Shown: positions 12,361 to 24,256 of the stretch, piece after piece | How positions within the stretch are numbered: position 1 is the stretch's first letter | Layout of the letters: each line of letters starts with the position of its first letter | Origin: Acorus gramineus | Lineage: Eukaryota; Streptophyta; Magnoliopsida; Acorales; Acoraceae | Reading direction: 5' to 3' | NCBI GenBank assembly: GCA_030737835.1 | Contig: CM060849.1 | Location: forward strand, 26,904,311 to 26,968,310 | Length of the DNA stretch: 64,000 nucleotides | The notes under the pieces: generated by a model | Databases searched by the model: none | What the model was told of the DNA's origin: nothing | What the model saw: the letters and a program-made list of their open reading frames with translations, nothing else | Made by a program: the position numbers and the translations under genes

Positions 12361-12513
12361 CCTCCGACACCTTTTTGAGACTTCGAATCACTAAATCGGT
12401 CATAACTTCCTCTTCGAAAGTCCGATTAAGGTGATCCAGGAGTCCATTTTGCTCGATTTTTCATGCTCTACGTCCTCGTCTGCTTCTGATCCTCATCCGA
12501 GTGGTTCTGCACA

Positions 12514-15500
12514 ATGTCAGAAACCAACGGCAACCCTACTCTTTCGACACCAGCTTCGAAGGTGTCTCGTCAGTCTACTTCATCATTTATTTATGAGGGC
12601 ATCTTGGGGGCCGCTACTGTTACAAAAAGACGACGATTTTCTAAACAGCGTTATCAACCGAAAGACCGAGGACATCATCTTCCTCCTGTTGCCGCTACGA
12701 CTGCTACTTCGATTGCCTCCATTCAGTCACACTCTGATAAGCTTATCCAGATCAGTCAGTGCATCGACCATCTGATTCTATAACAGTCTCTCTCTGGTTC
12801 TTCTTCTCCATTTGCCTTGTCTTCTACTACGGGTAATCCTGCTTATTGGATATTTGATTCGGGTGCTTCACATTACATGACGCCTGATAGTTCTGTCCTC
12901 ATTGCATGCTCACCTACACCCTCACACCTACCTTCGATTCATACTGCTAATGGCTCTCCTTTAGTCATCACGCAGTGTGGATCGATCACCACCACATCTC
13001 ATCCCACTGGCCGCCTTTCATTACCCTTTGTTTAGCATGCTCCTGACCTTTGCATGAATCTTGTATCTATTAGTCGATTGTGTGATTCTGGATTCACTGT
13101 TACCTTTACCTCTTCTAAGTGTTCTGTGCAGGATCCACGTTCAGGGCAGATGATTGGAGTTGGTCGTCGGATTGGCGGACTGTATTATGTGGAGTATCTT
13201 CATCTTCCTGTACCTAATCCCTCAGTTTTCTGTGGCACTGTTACTTTTGATACTGACTTGTGGCATAAGAGGTTAGGTCATGTTTCTGAGTCTCGTCTTA
13301 AAGACCTTATTCAGTCTGGTGATTTAGGTCATGTTTCTTTTTATCTTCTTTCTGTTTGTGAGGGTTGTAAATTGGTCAAACCTGTTGCTACTGCATTCCA
13401 TTCTAGTAATCATCAGTTCTCTAGTCCATTTGAGCTTGTTCATTCTGATATCTGGGGTCCTTCTCATATCACGTCAAAGAGTGATTTTGCATATTATATC
13501 AGTTTTATTGATAACTATTCTCGCTTTACTTAGATTTATTTATTGCTTTATCGATCTGAGGTCCCAAAGATATATGATGTTTTTACCACTATGATTCACA
13601 CCCAGTTTCAGACTCGTATCAAAATCTTTAGGCCTGATTGTGCTCGAGAATATATTTATTCCACGATGCGTTCTCTTCTTCAATCTCATGGCACTCTCTT
13701 TCAGCAATCATGTCCTTATACTCATGAGCAGAATGGTATTGCTGAAAGAAAACATTGCCATATTCTTGAGACCGCTCGTTCCTTTTTAGTTTCTTCTTCA
13801 GTCCCCAGCACATTCTGGGTTGAGGCTGCTCTTCTATCTGTTCATCTTATCAATATCACTCCCTCTTCTGTCCTCTCTGGTATGACTCCTCATGAGCGTA
13901 TTTCCTCCTCCAAATCTGATTATAGCAGACTTCGCACATTTGGATGTACTTGTTTTGTGCTTCTCCCTCCTCATCAACGCACTAAGTTGGCCGCTCGGTC
14001 AGTAAAGTGTGTATTCTTGGGGATTAGCTTCGAACACAAGGGTTATCGTTGCTATGATCCTGTTGGAGATCGAATTTGGATCGCTCATCATGTGTCCTTT
14101 GTCGAGGATGTTCCCTATTTTTCTTTTTCACCCACTCCATCCTCTCCTCCTGTTCATTCTCCTGTTCAGGTCTCTCCTGTGCATTCTCCTGTTCAGGTCT
14201 CTACTATTATGTCTCTTCCTTTTCTTGACCTACCTGTTGCACTAGAGTCTGTTCCTACCCCTGTGTCTCAACCTGACACTCCTGCAGATAACCCACCCTC
14301 TTCTCCCAGTGTGTCTCCTATTGCCCCTACTGAAGATATTTTCGCTGGTCTTCTGACTCCCACGCCTGACGCGTCTCCTCCTGCCGTGGATCCTCATCTT
14401 TTGCCTCGTTATCCTCAGCGTGCACGTCACCCCCCTTTCCGATTCAATTACGACTCAGAACCACCTAACCAGTTTGGTTTTGCATCTGTCAGTACCTACT
14501 CTCCATAGTTTCAGGCCGATCTCACAGCTATACATGCCCACCGTGAGCCCTGTTCTTACCGCGAGGCAGTCAAGTACCCTGAGTTGAAGCAGGCCATGAC
14601 AAAGGAATTTCAGGCATTTGAGCAGACACAGACTTGGGGTGTTGTTCCCCTTCCAGATGGTGTTACACCTATTAGCTGCAAATGGATCTTCAAGATCAAG
14701 CATCGTCCTGATGGGTCCATTGAACAGTATAAAGCTCGTCTTGTTGCTCGAGGTTTCACCCAGGAGTATGGTATTGACTATGAGGAGACTTTTGCACCTG
14801 TCTCTCAGATGGCCATTGTTCGTACTTTCCTTGCTGTTTTTGTTGTTCGTCACTGACCTCTCTTTTAGATGGATGTGAAAAATGCATTTCTTCACGGTGA
14901 CCTATCTGAGGTTCTCTACATGCAGCCACCTCCAGGTTAGAGCACTCCTCTTTAGCATGTCTGTCGTCTTCGGCGGGCTATATACGGATTGAAACAGGCC
15001 CCTCGTGCCTGGTTTGAGCGTTTTCGCAGTGTTATTCTAACAACTGATTTTGTTGAGAGCCACCAGGACTACTCTATGTTTGTGCGATCCTCATCGCAAG
15101 GGCGGGTAATCCTTCTTCTGTATGTTGACGACATGATTATAACTGGCAATGACTCCGCTGGTATTACTCTGGTCAAGAACCACCTCAGTCGACAGTTTCA
15201 GATGAAGGATCTTGGTACTCTTTGCTACTTCCTTGGTCTCAAGATTGCACAGAGTGATCGTGGGATTCTACTTTCTTAACAGAAGTATACAGCTGACATT
15301 TTAGAGCGTGCTGCCCTCTTTGATACCCGCAGTGCGGATACTCCTCTCGAGCTTCATGTGAAGCTTCGTCCTCCAGATGGTGAGCTTCTCCCAGATCCTA
15401 CTAGATGCAGACAGATTGTGGGTCAGCTTGTGTATCTCTGTATCACTAGACCTGACATTGCTCATGCTGTTAGCATTGTTAATCAGTTTGTCTCGACCCC

Positions 15501-16067
15501 TCGATAAGTGCATTATGGTGCTCTTATGCGTATTCTCAGATATTTACGTGGTACTATCACTAGATCGTTGTATCTGTCATCCACTTCCACTTTGGTTCTT
15601 AGAGCTTACACTAATGCTGATTGGGCTGGAGATCCAACCACGAGACGCTCTACCACTAGGTTTTGCATATTTTTTGGAGATTCCATCATCTCTTGGGCAG
15701 CAAGAAACAGGAAGTTGTTTCCCTGTCCAGCACTGAGGCTGAGTATCGCGCCATGGCTATTACCACCAAGGAGATTGTTCATCTTAGACGTCTCTTGGTG
15801 GACTTAGGAGTCACTATGACTGATCCTACTACTTTTTATTGTGACAACCGGTCTGTTATTCAGATAGCCAGCAATCCGGTCTTTCACGAAAGGACCAAAC
15901 ACATTGAGATCGACTATCACTTCGTTCGTCAGCACTACCTTGCAAAGACAGTATCGCTTCTGCATATTTCCTCTGCAGAGCAGCTTGCTGATTTCTTTAC
16001 GAAGTCACATCCAGTTCCTCGATTTCAGTTCCTCATTCGCAAACTCACCTTGTATGATCCACCGTGA
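12514..16067 (+). pseudogene. Copia pol polyprotein (protease, integrase, RT, RNase H), broken
   Basis: One reading frame runs from 12514 to about 15700. The domains in order are: protease core DSGAS (near 12858); GAG-pre-integrase motif WHKRLGH (near 13261); integrase with HSDIWGP and EQNGIAERK; RT with CKWIFKIK, ARGFTQ and catalytic YVDDM (near 15121); RNase H with NADWAG. After a frameshift near 15700 the RNase H continues with TEAEYRA and ends at 16067 (DFFTKSHP region before it). In-frame stops lie at 12781, 13033, 13531, 14506, 14854, 14866, 14938, 14953, 15277 and 15505. The gag core (UBN2) and zinc knuckle are not visible upstream of the protease. The frame is inactive as it stands. 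Confidence 0.93.
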
Positions 16068-16068
16068 G

Positions 16069-16080
16069 TTTGAGGGGGGC
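16069..16080 (+). other. Polypurine tract of the copia element
   Basis: TTTGAGGGGGGC directly before the 3' LTR is the expected plus-strand priming site of a copia element. Confidence 0.85.
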
Positions 16081-16205
16081 TATTAAATTATATGTGTTAT
16101 GTCATAGTGTATTACACGTGTAATCCTATGTGTACTTGTATATAAGAGATTAAACCCTAAAGTGCAATTTAAGGATCCTCATTATTTTATTCTCTCATTC
16201 TAACA
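16081..16205 (+). repeat. 3' LTR of the copia element (125 bp)
   Basis: The LTR aligns end to end with the 5' LTR except for a 9-base insertion around CATAGTGTA and about eight mostly transitional changes, including the terminal TG now being TA. Confidence 0.92.
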
Positions 16206-19200
16206 ATATCCATCTAATAAATTAAATATTAAAAAAAAGTAAAATATACATTAAGAAAAATCAATACATATTTATTCAATAAAAATAATTTTTTTAATTT
16301 TTATACATTATACTAGTAAAATATATATTATAATAGAATAATATATATTCTATTAATTAAAATATATACATTATTTCTTCTCTATCTCCTATTCCAACAT
16401 GTTCTTTTAAATCTTTTAAAAAATTTAACTCTAAATTTTAAAATACACATTGTATCAATAGAATGTATAGATATATAGTTGGTGGACCTCCCCTGGACAG
16501 CAAAGTGTTTCCATACGGGGTTAGCTTTTTTTAATGGGATGTTATATTCACTCTCCACAATATCAAGTTCATCTTTTCATGCTTCATAATTCGTGGACGA
16601 TTGTTTTTATCATTTTCCCAAGTGTCTGGGAGTGAGATTTTCCTTTTTTATTGTTCATCTTGACTAGTTTGTACTATCTACATCAACATTTACCTGATTA
16701 TATCTAAGGCTTATACTAAATTTTCATTAAAAAAAAAAAAAATGTATATGTGCGAGCATCTCCAATAAATGAATTTTCAAAGAAACAAAAGAGTTACTAA
16801 CATTATAGATGCAAATTGTGAAATAGCGTGCAAAGATGAGTCAACAGACAAAAGTGGGCATATACTCAATTCCGTTTTATAACCTTGTCTATAATACAAA
16901 AGCGATAATTCATTCATCTGTACACTACGATAATGCAATATATACTGTGTTATTGTAGTGTATACTATACTATCGTAATATATAAAAAATTAATTTTTTT
17001 ATAAAAAAAATACATTATTCTATCGAAGTCTATACATTATATATTTCGTATAACATAATATATTTCAGTGAGCGAGTATATAATTTTTTAGAAAAACAAA
17101 AATGATTGGAGACTGCAAACGGCTGACAAAATTGTACATAAGATTGAAAATATCATTTTTCAAAAACAGATTACTAAAACCCCATTTGGATTTGTGATAA
17201 GACGGATTATGCGGTGGAAAACACCGCCTACCACCTACCGCATATCCAAATAAAAATATGACACCTATGTTTTATATATAAAAAAAAAGGCGTTGTATTG
17301 TAAGGTAATTTTTTTCACGTTTGAAAAGCTATAAAAACACTGTTTCTCTACCACACCTGCTTCTCCGAACGCCGAGTTCTATGCCGCACACCCAAACGCA
17401 TAGCTACCTTTCTAGCACTAATAAAACATAGAAATAATTTATGTTTGTCCAATTAAACAATCAAAATTTATTATTAATCATATCTTCCATCTACAGTAAC
17501 TATAAACATAATATATATAAATTTTTTTTACTTATTCTACTTATTTAGTTTTCACATAGCAAGTGAGGAGGACGGGAGAAATGATTACCAGCGCGTCCTT
17601 TGATCAATTAATTCTTCTAGATGTGACACCCACATATATATTTATCCCATACAGAATTATTGGCATCCAACATTGACAGAATATCTGCATAAACATTAAT
17701 AATTTCCTTTCACACATGATCACCTCTCCTGAACTCACGAATTCTTCCCAATAAAAGTCCAAAAAATTTGGGTCCACCTCGGAGTGACTCCTCAAACAAT
17801 TGGAAGACACCCTTCTTGAATAACAATCAAATAAACATTTCTATGGGGATTGCCTCTAACAATGCCCCAAAGGGTTTCCCAAATTTCAACAGACTCTCAG
17901 ATTGTGTTTGTTTTGTCTTTTGTTTTTGCTTTTGTTTTTCATTTGTCCAGAAAGATCTCGTGGAGATCAAAAAGTCATACAACACAATGGGCTGCCAAAA
18001 ACTATGGTTTTCATTTGTCTTTTTTTTTTTTTTCATGCATTGCTTTCAATGAAGAGACCGAAAGTCTGAACCAGAAATATTAATCTCTTTATGCAGTTCT
18101 ATTAATCTCACACCACACAAAAACTGTGTGGCTTGAATATGAAGATTTCTTTTTCTTCCATCAACATCTGTTTATGCACAAAAGGCCAACAAATTAGACA
18201 TGCATAGATTGGTTTGTTTTGGCTGCTCTTCCTTCTTTCCTTGTGTGCTTTTGATTAGTTTATATCTTTGTTTAGATGAATTAGTTTATATCATGCCACA
18301 CACAAAAGCACTTGATACCTCACATCAACTAAATACATTATATATTTCTAGTATTTATCAACTAAAGACATTTATATTTATCGAACTATACATTAATACA
18401 TTCAGTATCCAATTATCCATTTAGATAATCTCATAACTATACACACACAGCTAAGTATCTTGTTATTAATTCCCATATGTCCAACATGATCATGCAAATT
18501 GGCCGAGGAAGACAAAACATCATTTATTGCTCCCATCTTTGTATATCTCCTCAACTTGAACAACTAACATTGGTTGGTGAGTGGCCCATAATTCTCTTTA
18601 ATTAATCCATTGGCCCAGTGGCCCAGAACACCTTCCAATGGTAAGGGACCCATATTTTAGTTTGCCATTTATAGGACTAATAAAAATTATAGGACTAATA
18701 AAAATTGTGTGCAACGCCCTCTAGGTTGGGTTTATAGGTTTATATTCCGTGATTCGTGGGTTTGTGATGACCCCCGTATTCTTAATAATAATAAGGAATT
18801 TGAGAAACTGACAGAAAAAAAATTATTTTTTTTTATTATTAATTTATGTGATGTTTGTGTCTGTAATTGAAAGTTAGAGAAACTAAAAAACTGTTGTTTA
18901 TGCTTGTGATAAAATATAACGGATAATAAAAACTGTTGTTTGTGTTAATGATGAAAAATGACAGAAAATAAAAATGCATTGTCTGTGTTATCACACAAAG
19001 TGATAGGAAATTCTCTTGTATTACATCCTCATCAACCTTCAAATAAAAAAAAATTCCGTGGGTTGATAACTAAAAGTTATTGATACGCCCGGTTTTGTTT
19101 TGCAACCCTGTATATAGTTTGGAATCAATTGTTTTGCAACCCTTTATATAGTTTGGAATCAATTCTCCATCTGTTTATACACTGTGATATTAATGTGATA

Positions 19201-20499
19201 TGCAATATACACTAGTGTAGTATACACACGCATGTGCGTATGTATACTGCACTATGCAGTGTATGAATTTTTATTATTATTATTATTTTTAAAAAAAAAT
19301 ATATATTAGTGTATGTTAACGTATTTTTCACTTTTATAGTAATATGTATTTCAATAGATAAATGTATATTAAAAAAAAAAGCAATGAGGGTTGCAGATGA
19401 AACTATACATAGAACTGAATATATCATTTTCAATTTTATATATCCAAAAACTCATACACAATGAATAAAAATAAAGCATAATTTATATATCTTATAAAGT
19501 TATTAACACTCATTATTACTAAAATCTATCAATGAAAGCATTTTTATTTCAATAAAAGGGTTGAACGTGAGGATGAACTCATGATTAAGACAAAGTTCCC
19601 ATTAGGACTCTGTAGCACCAGCCTCCCTGATTTGGGATGAAAAATATTGAAAACTGACGTATTGAATTTTTTTTTTATGCAAATTGAAAACAAGGTTGTT
19701 ATAATTATTATTATTATTTTCATTTAAATAATTAGTTTATATAATTAATTTTGGGTTTTATTTGAAGTTATCACATATGACAATTGTTATCACTCATGAT
19801 TGAATCTCATTTTCATTGAAACAGCGAAACACATGTAACTTCAATAATTAAGGATATCATGCCACACACTTGGTCAGATTTAAAGACACATTTGGCCAAA
19901 CATGGATTTAAATATGAGTTTGGATCTTCTATTTGTTTTTTTATATTTGTTTTATGTTTTGATTAATCAGACGATTATAAATTTATCAAATAAAATGGAT
20001 CTATTTATCCGTTCATGATTTAATATATTTATAACTGTTTAATTTTAAATGTGATGATGTGATAATCCCATAATAAAAATCAAATAACAAACAAACAAAA
20101 ATTTGAATATTGCTTAGTCAAATTTCAAGATTATTTTGTTCAAGCTTTTCGCTATCACGATGGTGGATATATACCAAGTCATTTCAAAATACAATAATCT
20201 AAGGTTTTACATCAATCACCTTCTGATCGAACTTCTTTTGTGTATAAAAATAAAAATCAATAAAGAATAATTTTATGTCTGAATAAATGTAGGTGCTTAT
20301 TACTCTCGTTGAATTCGGAAAAATTTCATTCTAACGCAAGTTAATTTCGAACTACAAAGATCAGGAATAATTTATTCGAGGAATATATTAAAATAGAAGT
20401 AATTTGGATATCTCTTAGTATTATGATAGGATAAAAAATAACTCCCTATATGGCTTGAGAAATAAGCTCAGAATAAGGAAGAATACAGAAAAATAGTAA
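16206..20499. other. Long AT-rich spacer with short duplications
   Basis: No gene recognised. Small structures are visible. A GGATTTGTGATAAG...GCGGTGGAAAACACCGC palindrome lies at about 17190-17240. An 18-base duplicate of TAGGACTAATAAAAATTA lies at about 18672-18705. A duplicate of about 38 bases containing TTTTGCAACCCT and TATATAGTTTGGAATCAA lies at about 19095-19163. The segment 17600-17830 has an open minus-strand frame that I cannot assign to any family. Confidence 0.5.
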
Positions 20500-20955
20500 A
20501 AAAAAGTTGTTTGTTTTGACAGATAAACCCTGATAGTTATGTCTAGATAAGTTATGATAAGATCTGATAACTATTATAAGGAAATGTTGGAATTGATTAT
20601 CAGGTTTTATCTATGTCAATGGATAAAAATATCCTTCTTTGTCATTTTAAAAAAATTATCTCACCTAACAGGGTCTCACACAGATTTCAAAAACTGTCAT
20701 ATCTATCAAATCAATCATACATTTCTCACACTATTCCCAGAGGTATAGCTATCATTTAAAAAGTCATAAACTCTTATTCATCCATTGTCAACCATTTATC
20801 ATTATTTTATCCAAGATGAATCAAACAAAAAAAAAATCATTTTTACGTTTTCCAATGAGAATAATAGAAAATGCAATCAAACAAAAAATTGCTTATTCAG
20901 TCTGAATTGTTATTTTTTATAGTATAACTATCATGAGCGAATAACCCAATGTCAC
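20500..20955 (-). mobile_element. Degenerate copy of the Tourist-like MITE family (reverse orientation)
   Basis: On the minus strand the sequence reads TTTGATTGCATTTTCTATTA then TTCTCATTGGAAAACGTAA (plus-strand 20845-20885). This is the conserved subterminal block of the MITE copies at 39784, 41361 and 44825. GATAAAC and TTATCATTATTTTATCC motifs support it. Ends are eroded and approximate. Confidence 0.5.
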
Positions 20956-21245
20956 ACCCCATACAGGGGAGGGTTTTGTTAATAAGTGACATGAGGACAT
21001 TTGTTAACCCGCATTTATTGTTACTTTTTTAGACAACCCAACAAATCTAATCATGATATGAATTAATAAGTTAAAATATTTTTTAAAATACTAACAATAC
21101 CCCTAATAAATTCACCAACTCTTTTCTTTCCTCTCGTACCCAAATTTTCCTTTCATATCCAATTTTTTTTGTTAAATCAACATTTGTTTTACAGGTATTT
21201 CTTATAATTTAATTTTTATTTACAATATCAACCCACTATAATTAA

Positions 21246-21826
21246 GGGAAAATGATCAAATAAATCTTTCAAAAGTTAGAAATACCAAAATCAACCACTT
21301 TTAAAAATTATACCAAAAAAAGTCTAATTTCACCATTTTAGAAACTCAAAAGACTAACGTACCCTTCTATGTAGTTAGATCCCTAGCATGTCTCTAACCC
21401 TTGTTAGGTTATTCTATACCTCTTACATTTGTAAAAATATTTCACACATTCTCATGCATAATTTTTTTTTGTACTCTAAATTATTCGTCATTAGATGGAT
21501 TTAAAGAAGCATCAACGTTTAAAGGAGTATCATGAAAAACTCAAATTATATTAACTTAAGGGAGTATCATGAAAAACTCAAATTATATTAACACATATCT
21601 TACAAAATCCATCTAATGACGAATAATTTAGAGTAAAAAAAAAAAATTATGCATAAATGTAAGAGATATGGAATAACCTAACAAGGGTTAGAGGCATGTT
21701 AGGGATCTAACTACATAGTCTTTTGAGTTTTCAAAATGGTGAAATTAAACTTTTTTTGGTATAATTTTTAAAAGTTGTTGATTTGGGTATTTCTAACTTT
21801 TGAGAGATTTATTTGATCATTTTTTC
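21246..21826. mobile_element. Mutator-type foldback element with perfect 9-bp target duplication
   Basis: The 581-bp element starts GGGAAAATGATCAAATAAAT. Its right end is the near-exact inverse (ATTTATTTGATCATTTTTTC). The arms stay paired for about 240 bases each (for example GTTAGATCCCTAGCATGTCT on the left and GGCATGTTAGGGATCTAACT on the right). TATAATTAA lies on both sides (21237-21245 and 21827-21835). A 9-bp duplication points to the Mutator superfamily. The loop contains a direct repeat of GGAGTATCATGAAAAACTCA. It carries no coding region. Confidence 0.85.
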
Positions 21827-21835
21827 TATAATTAA

Positions 21836-22979
21836 AGTCATAAAATTTCAGCATTTGTTTTATAAATAAAATTACAAAGCACATCTCTTTTTTCATTATC
21901 ACGAATCTGTCTACACCGATTTGATATGAAGTATCGGTTAGAGCCAAAAGTATGCAAGACCATTTATTTGTAATATATTGAAATAAATTCAAATGATAAA
22001 AAAAACAATAAAGAATGGAGGTGCATATAAAATATTAAATCAAACAAAGAATAAAAATTAAAAATTTTATATACCGCACAAAAAATATTTTCACATAAGC
22101 AACACTAAATCAAGTATCATAATCATATGAGATAAGAATAAAAATAAAAGGTGATGTACATTTTTATATTTTCGAATGAAACTTTTTTAGGATAAAAGGA
22201 AAAAATTTAGTTATGGAAGAAAAAAATTGGATATAGGAGGGAAGAAAAAAAAATGTGGTGATTTTATTAAGGGTATTGTTGGTATTTTAAAAAAATTCAG
22301 TTTATTGATTTTTATCATAATTAAATTTGTTAGATTGATTTTTATCATAATAAAATTTCATCATTATAAGATTTTGTCATTACAAGATTTTATTTTTAAA
22401 TTGTATCTTAAAATCTTTGTTTTATAAAACATCCATCATTATTACACTCTTATATATAAAACATAAAAAATTAAAAGTTTTTTATTTAAACCGTTTTTCA
22501 AGAGTGAAGGCCGAAATCCAAAATTTTAAATTTAATAAAATATTCAAATAAATCACTCCCCAAATCCAGAGATTCTCTAGAAATTTTTAAAACAACAGGT
22601 AACTAAAAAGTCTCTATCAGGTGGGTGAGACATCACACTCCGGGGGGAGAGTATCACAACAAACAGACGCTGTAATCAAACAATTATGAATAAAAATAAA
22701 AACTAAATATATGGACACTTTACGTGACACGGTGACACTTGCCCGTGCAAGAGACAGTGACTCAGAGCGAGAGCCCCGTGACTGAGCCGAGCCGAGCCGA
22801 CTACTTCAAGCCAAGCCGTCTCGAGATCCTCCCTCTTAAACACGAACGTCAAAGTTTTTTTGTAAACAAAACGGATTAAATGAAACAAAACGTCAAAACC
22901 TTCACTGATTATTTTAAGTAAGATTTCATACTTACATTAATTAATAATAAAATCTACCCAAATTAGGGAACCGAAGCGG
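21836..22979. other. Spacer and upstream region of the 24238 gene
   Basis: The stretch is AT-rich to about 22690. A GC-richer proximal stretch (22705-22840) then contains GTGACACGGTGACAC, GTGACTCAGAG and GCCGAGCCGAGCCGACT. The last holds a CCGAC core, as in plant DRE/CRT sites. Whether any of these bind factors is unknown. Confidence 0.45.
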
Positions 22980-22988
22980 TATATAAAG
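22980..22988 (+). promoter_or_regulatory. TATA box of the 24238 gene
   Basis: TATATAAAG sits about 30 bases before a CT-rich leader typical of plant 5' UTRs (TTTTTTTCTTCTTCTTCTTC). The transcription start is therefore probably near 23010-23020. A strong donor candidate (T|GTATGTTG) at about 23140 would end a first non-coding exon. Confidence 0.6.
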
Positions 22989-23959
22989 GAAAGCTGCGGC
23001 GATGTTTTGAGTGATTTTTTTCTTCTTCTTCTTCTGTTCGTCGCCGCCTTCGATTTTTCAGTGAAGCTGTTCTTCGATTATTCTCTTTAAAGTCTCTGGA
23101 TCTACTTCGATGAGTCTCTGGAAATCCTTTGAAGTTTCTGTGTATGTTGAGATCTTTGAATCGACTGAGGTTTTTTTTCGGAATCCGTAATGCAGTGGTT
23201 GTGTTTGTTGAATCAGAACCTGTTCATGTTTTTTTTATGATTTGATGATTGAAAGTATTTTTTTTTTTATCGAGTATGTTTTGGATTTTTTTTTCTTTTG
23301 TTTTTTGACGACGTGACGAGATTTGAAGTTTCTATTTTTGGAGTGTGACTTCAATTGTTGGGGGCTTATTTAATCATAAATAATAAAAAAAAGATTTCGA
23401 CTTGATTTATGTTTGTTGATTTTCTTCTTTGAAATCAGTACCCTTTTGAAGCTAGAGCCATTATTTGCGGATTCGTTTGAGAGAAAACCAGTTCGATAGA
23501 TTTCAATGAACACAAGCTTTCGTTTTTGTTTTTCTTTTGATTTAGTGATGTGGGTCGCTTTTTGAATGGGTTGATTTATTGAGATGGATCTGTTTATGCT
23601 CTTTATCTTATCAATGGTCATAATTTTTTTTTTTAAATCATGAAGTAGTTGCGAGTGAGTCGCTCTTTCAACGATTCCCTTTCCTTTTCCTGATGTGTTG
23701 TGTTGATGGGTATTCTTAAACTGGGTTTCCAGGTTATTGAAGAATGTGAATTTTTTTTAAGGAAAAGCTGATTACACTCATTATACTTTAGGGTTTCCTT
23801 AAAATTTATGTTGTTTTTTTAATCTTAATATACATTTTTGGTAGCAGAGGAACCGGCAAGTGGTCTTTTGATGCTGTTTTAGGTTGTCATGACTTTTTTT
23901 TGAAAAATGTTCAATGATCAGTAGTATCATAAAAAAACTTGGTTCATCTTTCATATTTT

Positions 23960-24135
23960 TATTCCAAGAGAATCACACGGGGTGGCTCCCTATGAATCTC
24001 AAGTTCGAATCCTCTTGGGTTTACCTGATGCACAAAACCGATGTACAGGGTTTGTGAGTGATTTTGTGCATCCGAGGTTTTTCCAAACTAATATTGGGAT
24101 ACCCCAAAAAAGGGAGGAAAAAAAAAAAAAAGAGC
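23960..24135 (+). mobile_element. Possible SINE in the 5'-UTR intron
   Basis: It contains AAGTTCGAATCCTC, a near-perfect pol III B box, and ends about 120 bases later in a run of A (24119-24132). The inner part (GATGCACAAAACCGATGTAC ... GTGATTTTGTGCATC) is partly inverted. No A box or target-site duplication is certain, and a tRNA gene is excluded because no cloverleaf forms. Confidence 0.4.
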
Positions 24136-24220
24136 AGGGTGCTTGTGTATACTAGGTTCATTTCTTGCAACTGATTACTCACTTTTGTGTTTATTTTTAG
24201 CAGGTCACTCTGCTAGAGCG

Positions 24221-24256
24221 ATGTGGATGCTATCAGTATGTGTGGCAATGAAATGA
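24221..24256 (+). promoter_or_regulatory. uORF overlapping the start of the 24238 gene (11 codons)
   Basis: If the exon begins at the acceptor near 24200/24203, the first ATG it contains is at 24221. That frame reads MWMLSVCVAMK and stops at 24254-24256, past the main start codon at 24238 and one base after the next in-frame ATG (24253). Such overlap usually lowers translation of the main frame. This is inferred from sequence only. Confidence 0.5.

Larger units (their letters stand above)
11494..16205 (+). mobile_element. Ty1/copia LTR retrotransposon with very short LTRs, inactive
   Basis: The element is 4.7 kb, bounded by LTRs of 116 and 125 bp that start TG/TA and end CA. The flanks ATATT and ATATC form a near-perfect 5-bp target-site duplication. 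Order inside: primer-binding site, GC-rich leader, protease, integrase, reverse transcriptase, RNase H, polypurine tract. Protease-integrase-RT order defines copia. The LTRs differ by roughly eight substitutions plus one indel, so the insertion is not recent. The pol frame has ten in-frame stops and one frameshift, and no gag with a CCHC knuckle was found. Transposition would need proteins from elsewhere. Confidence 0.95.

Noticed and set aside
11688-12434. 248-codon open frame rich in Pro, Ala, Cys and Arg
   Set aside because: It is the CCCTGCC/GCCGCG repeat block read in one frame. Equivalent frames are open on the same and the other strand, and it does not look like gag.
17604-18083. Possible gene on either strand near 17.6-18.1 kb
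   Set aside because: The frames are short and overlap on both strands, contain poly-Phe or poly-Lys from T/A runs, and match no family I know.
23995-24030. tRNA gene suggested by GTTCGAATCC
   Set aside because: Only the B box / T-loop part fits. No A box, anticodon arm or acceptor stem can be folded around it. A SINE remnant is more likely.
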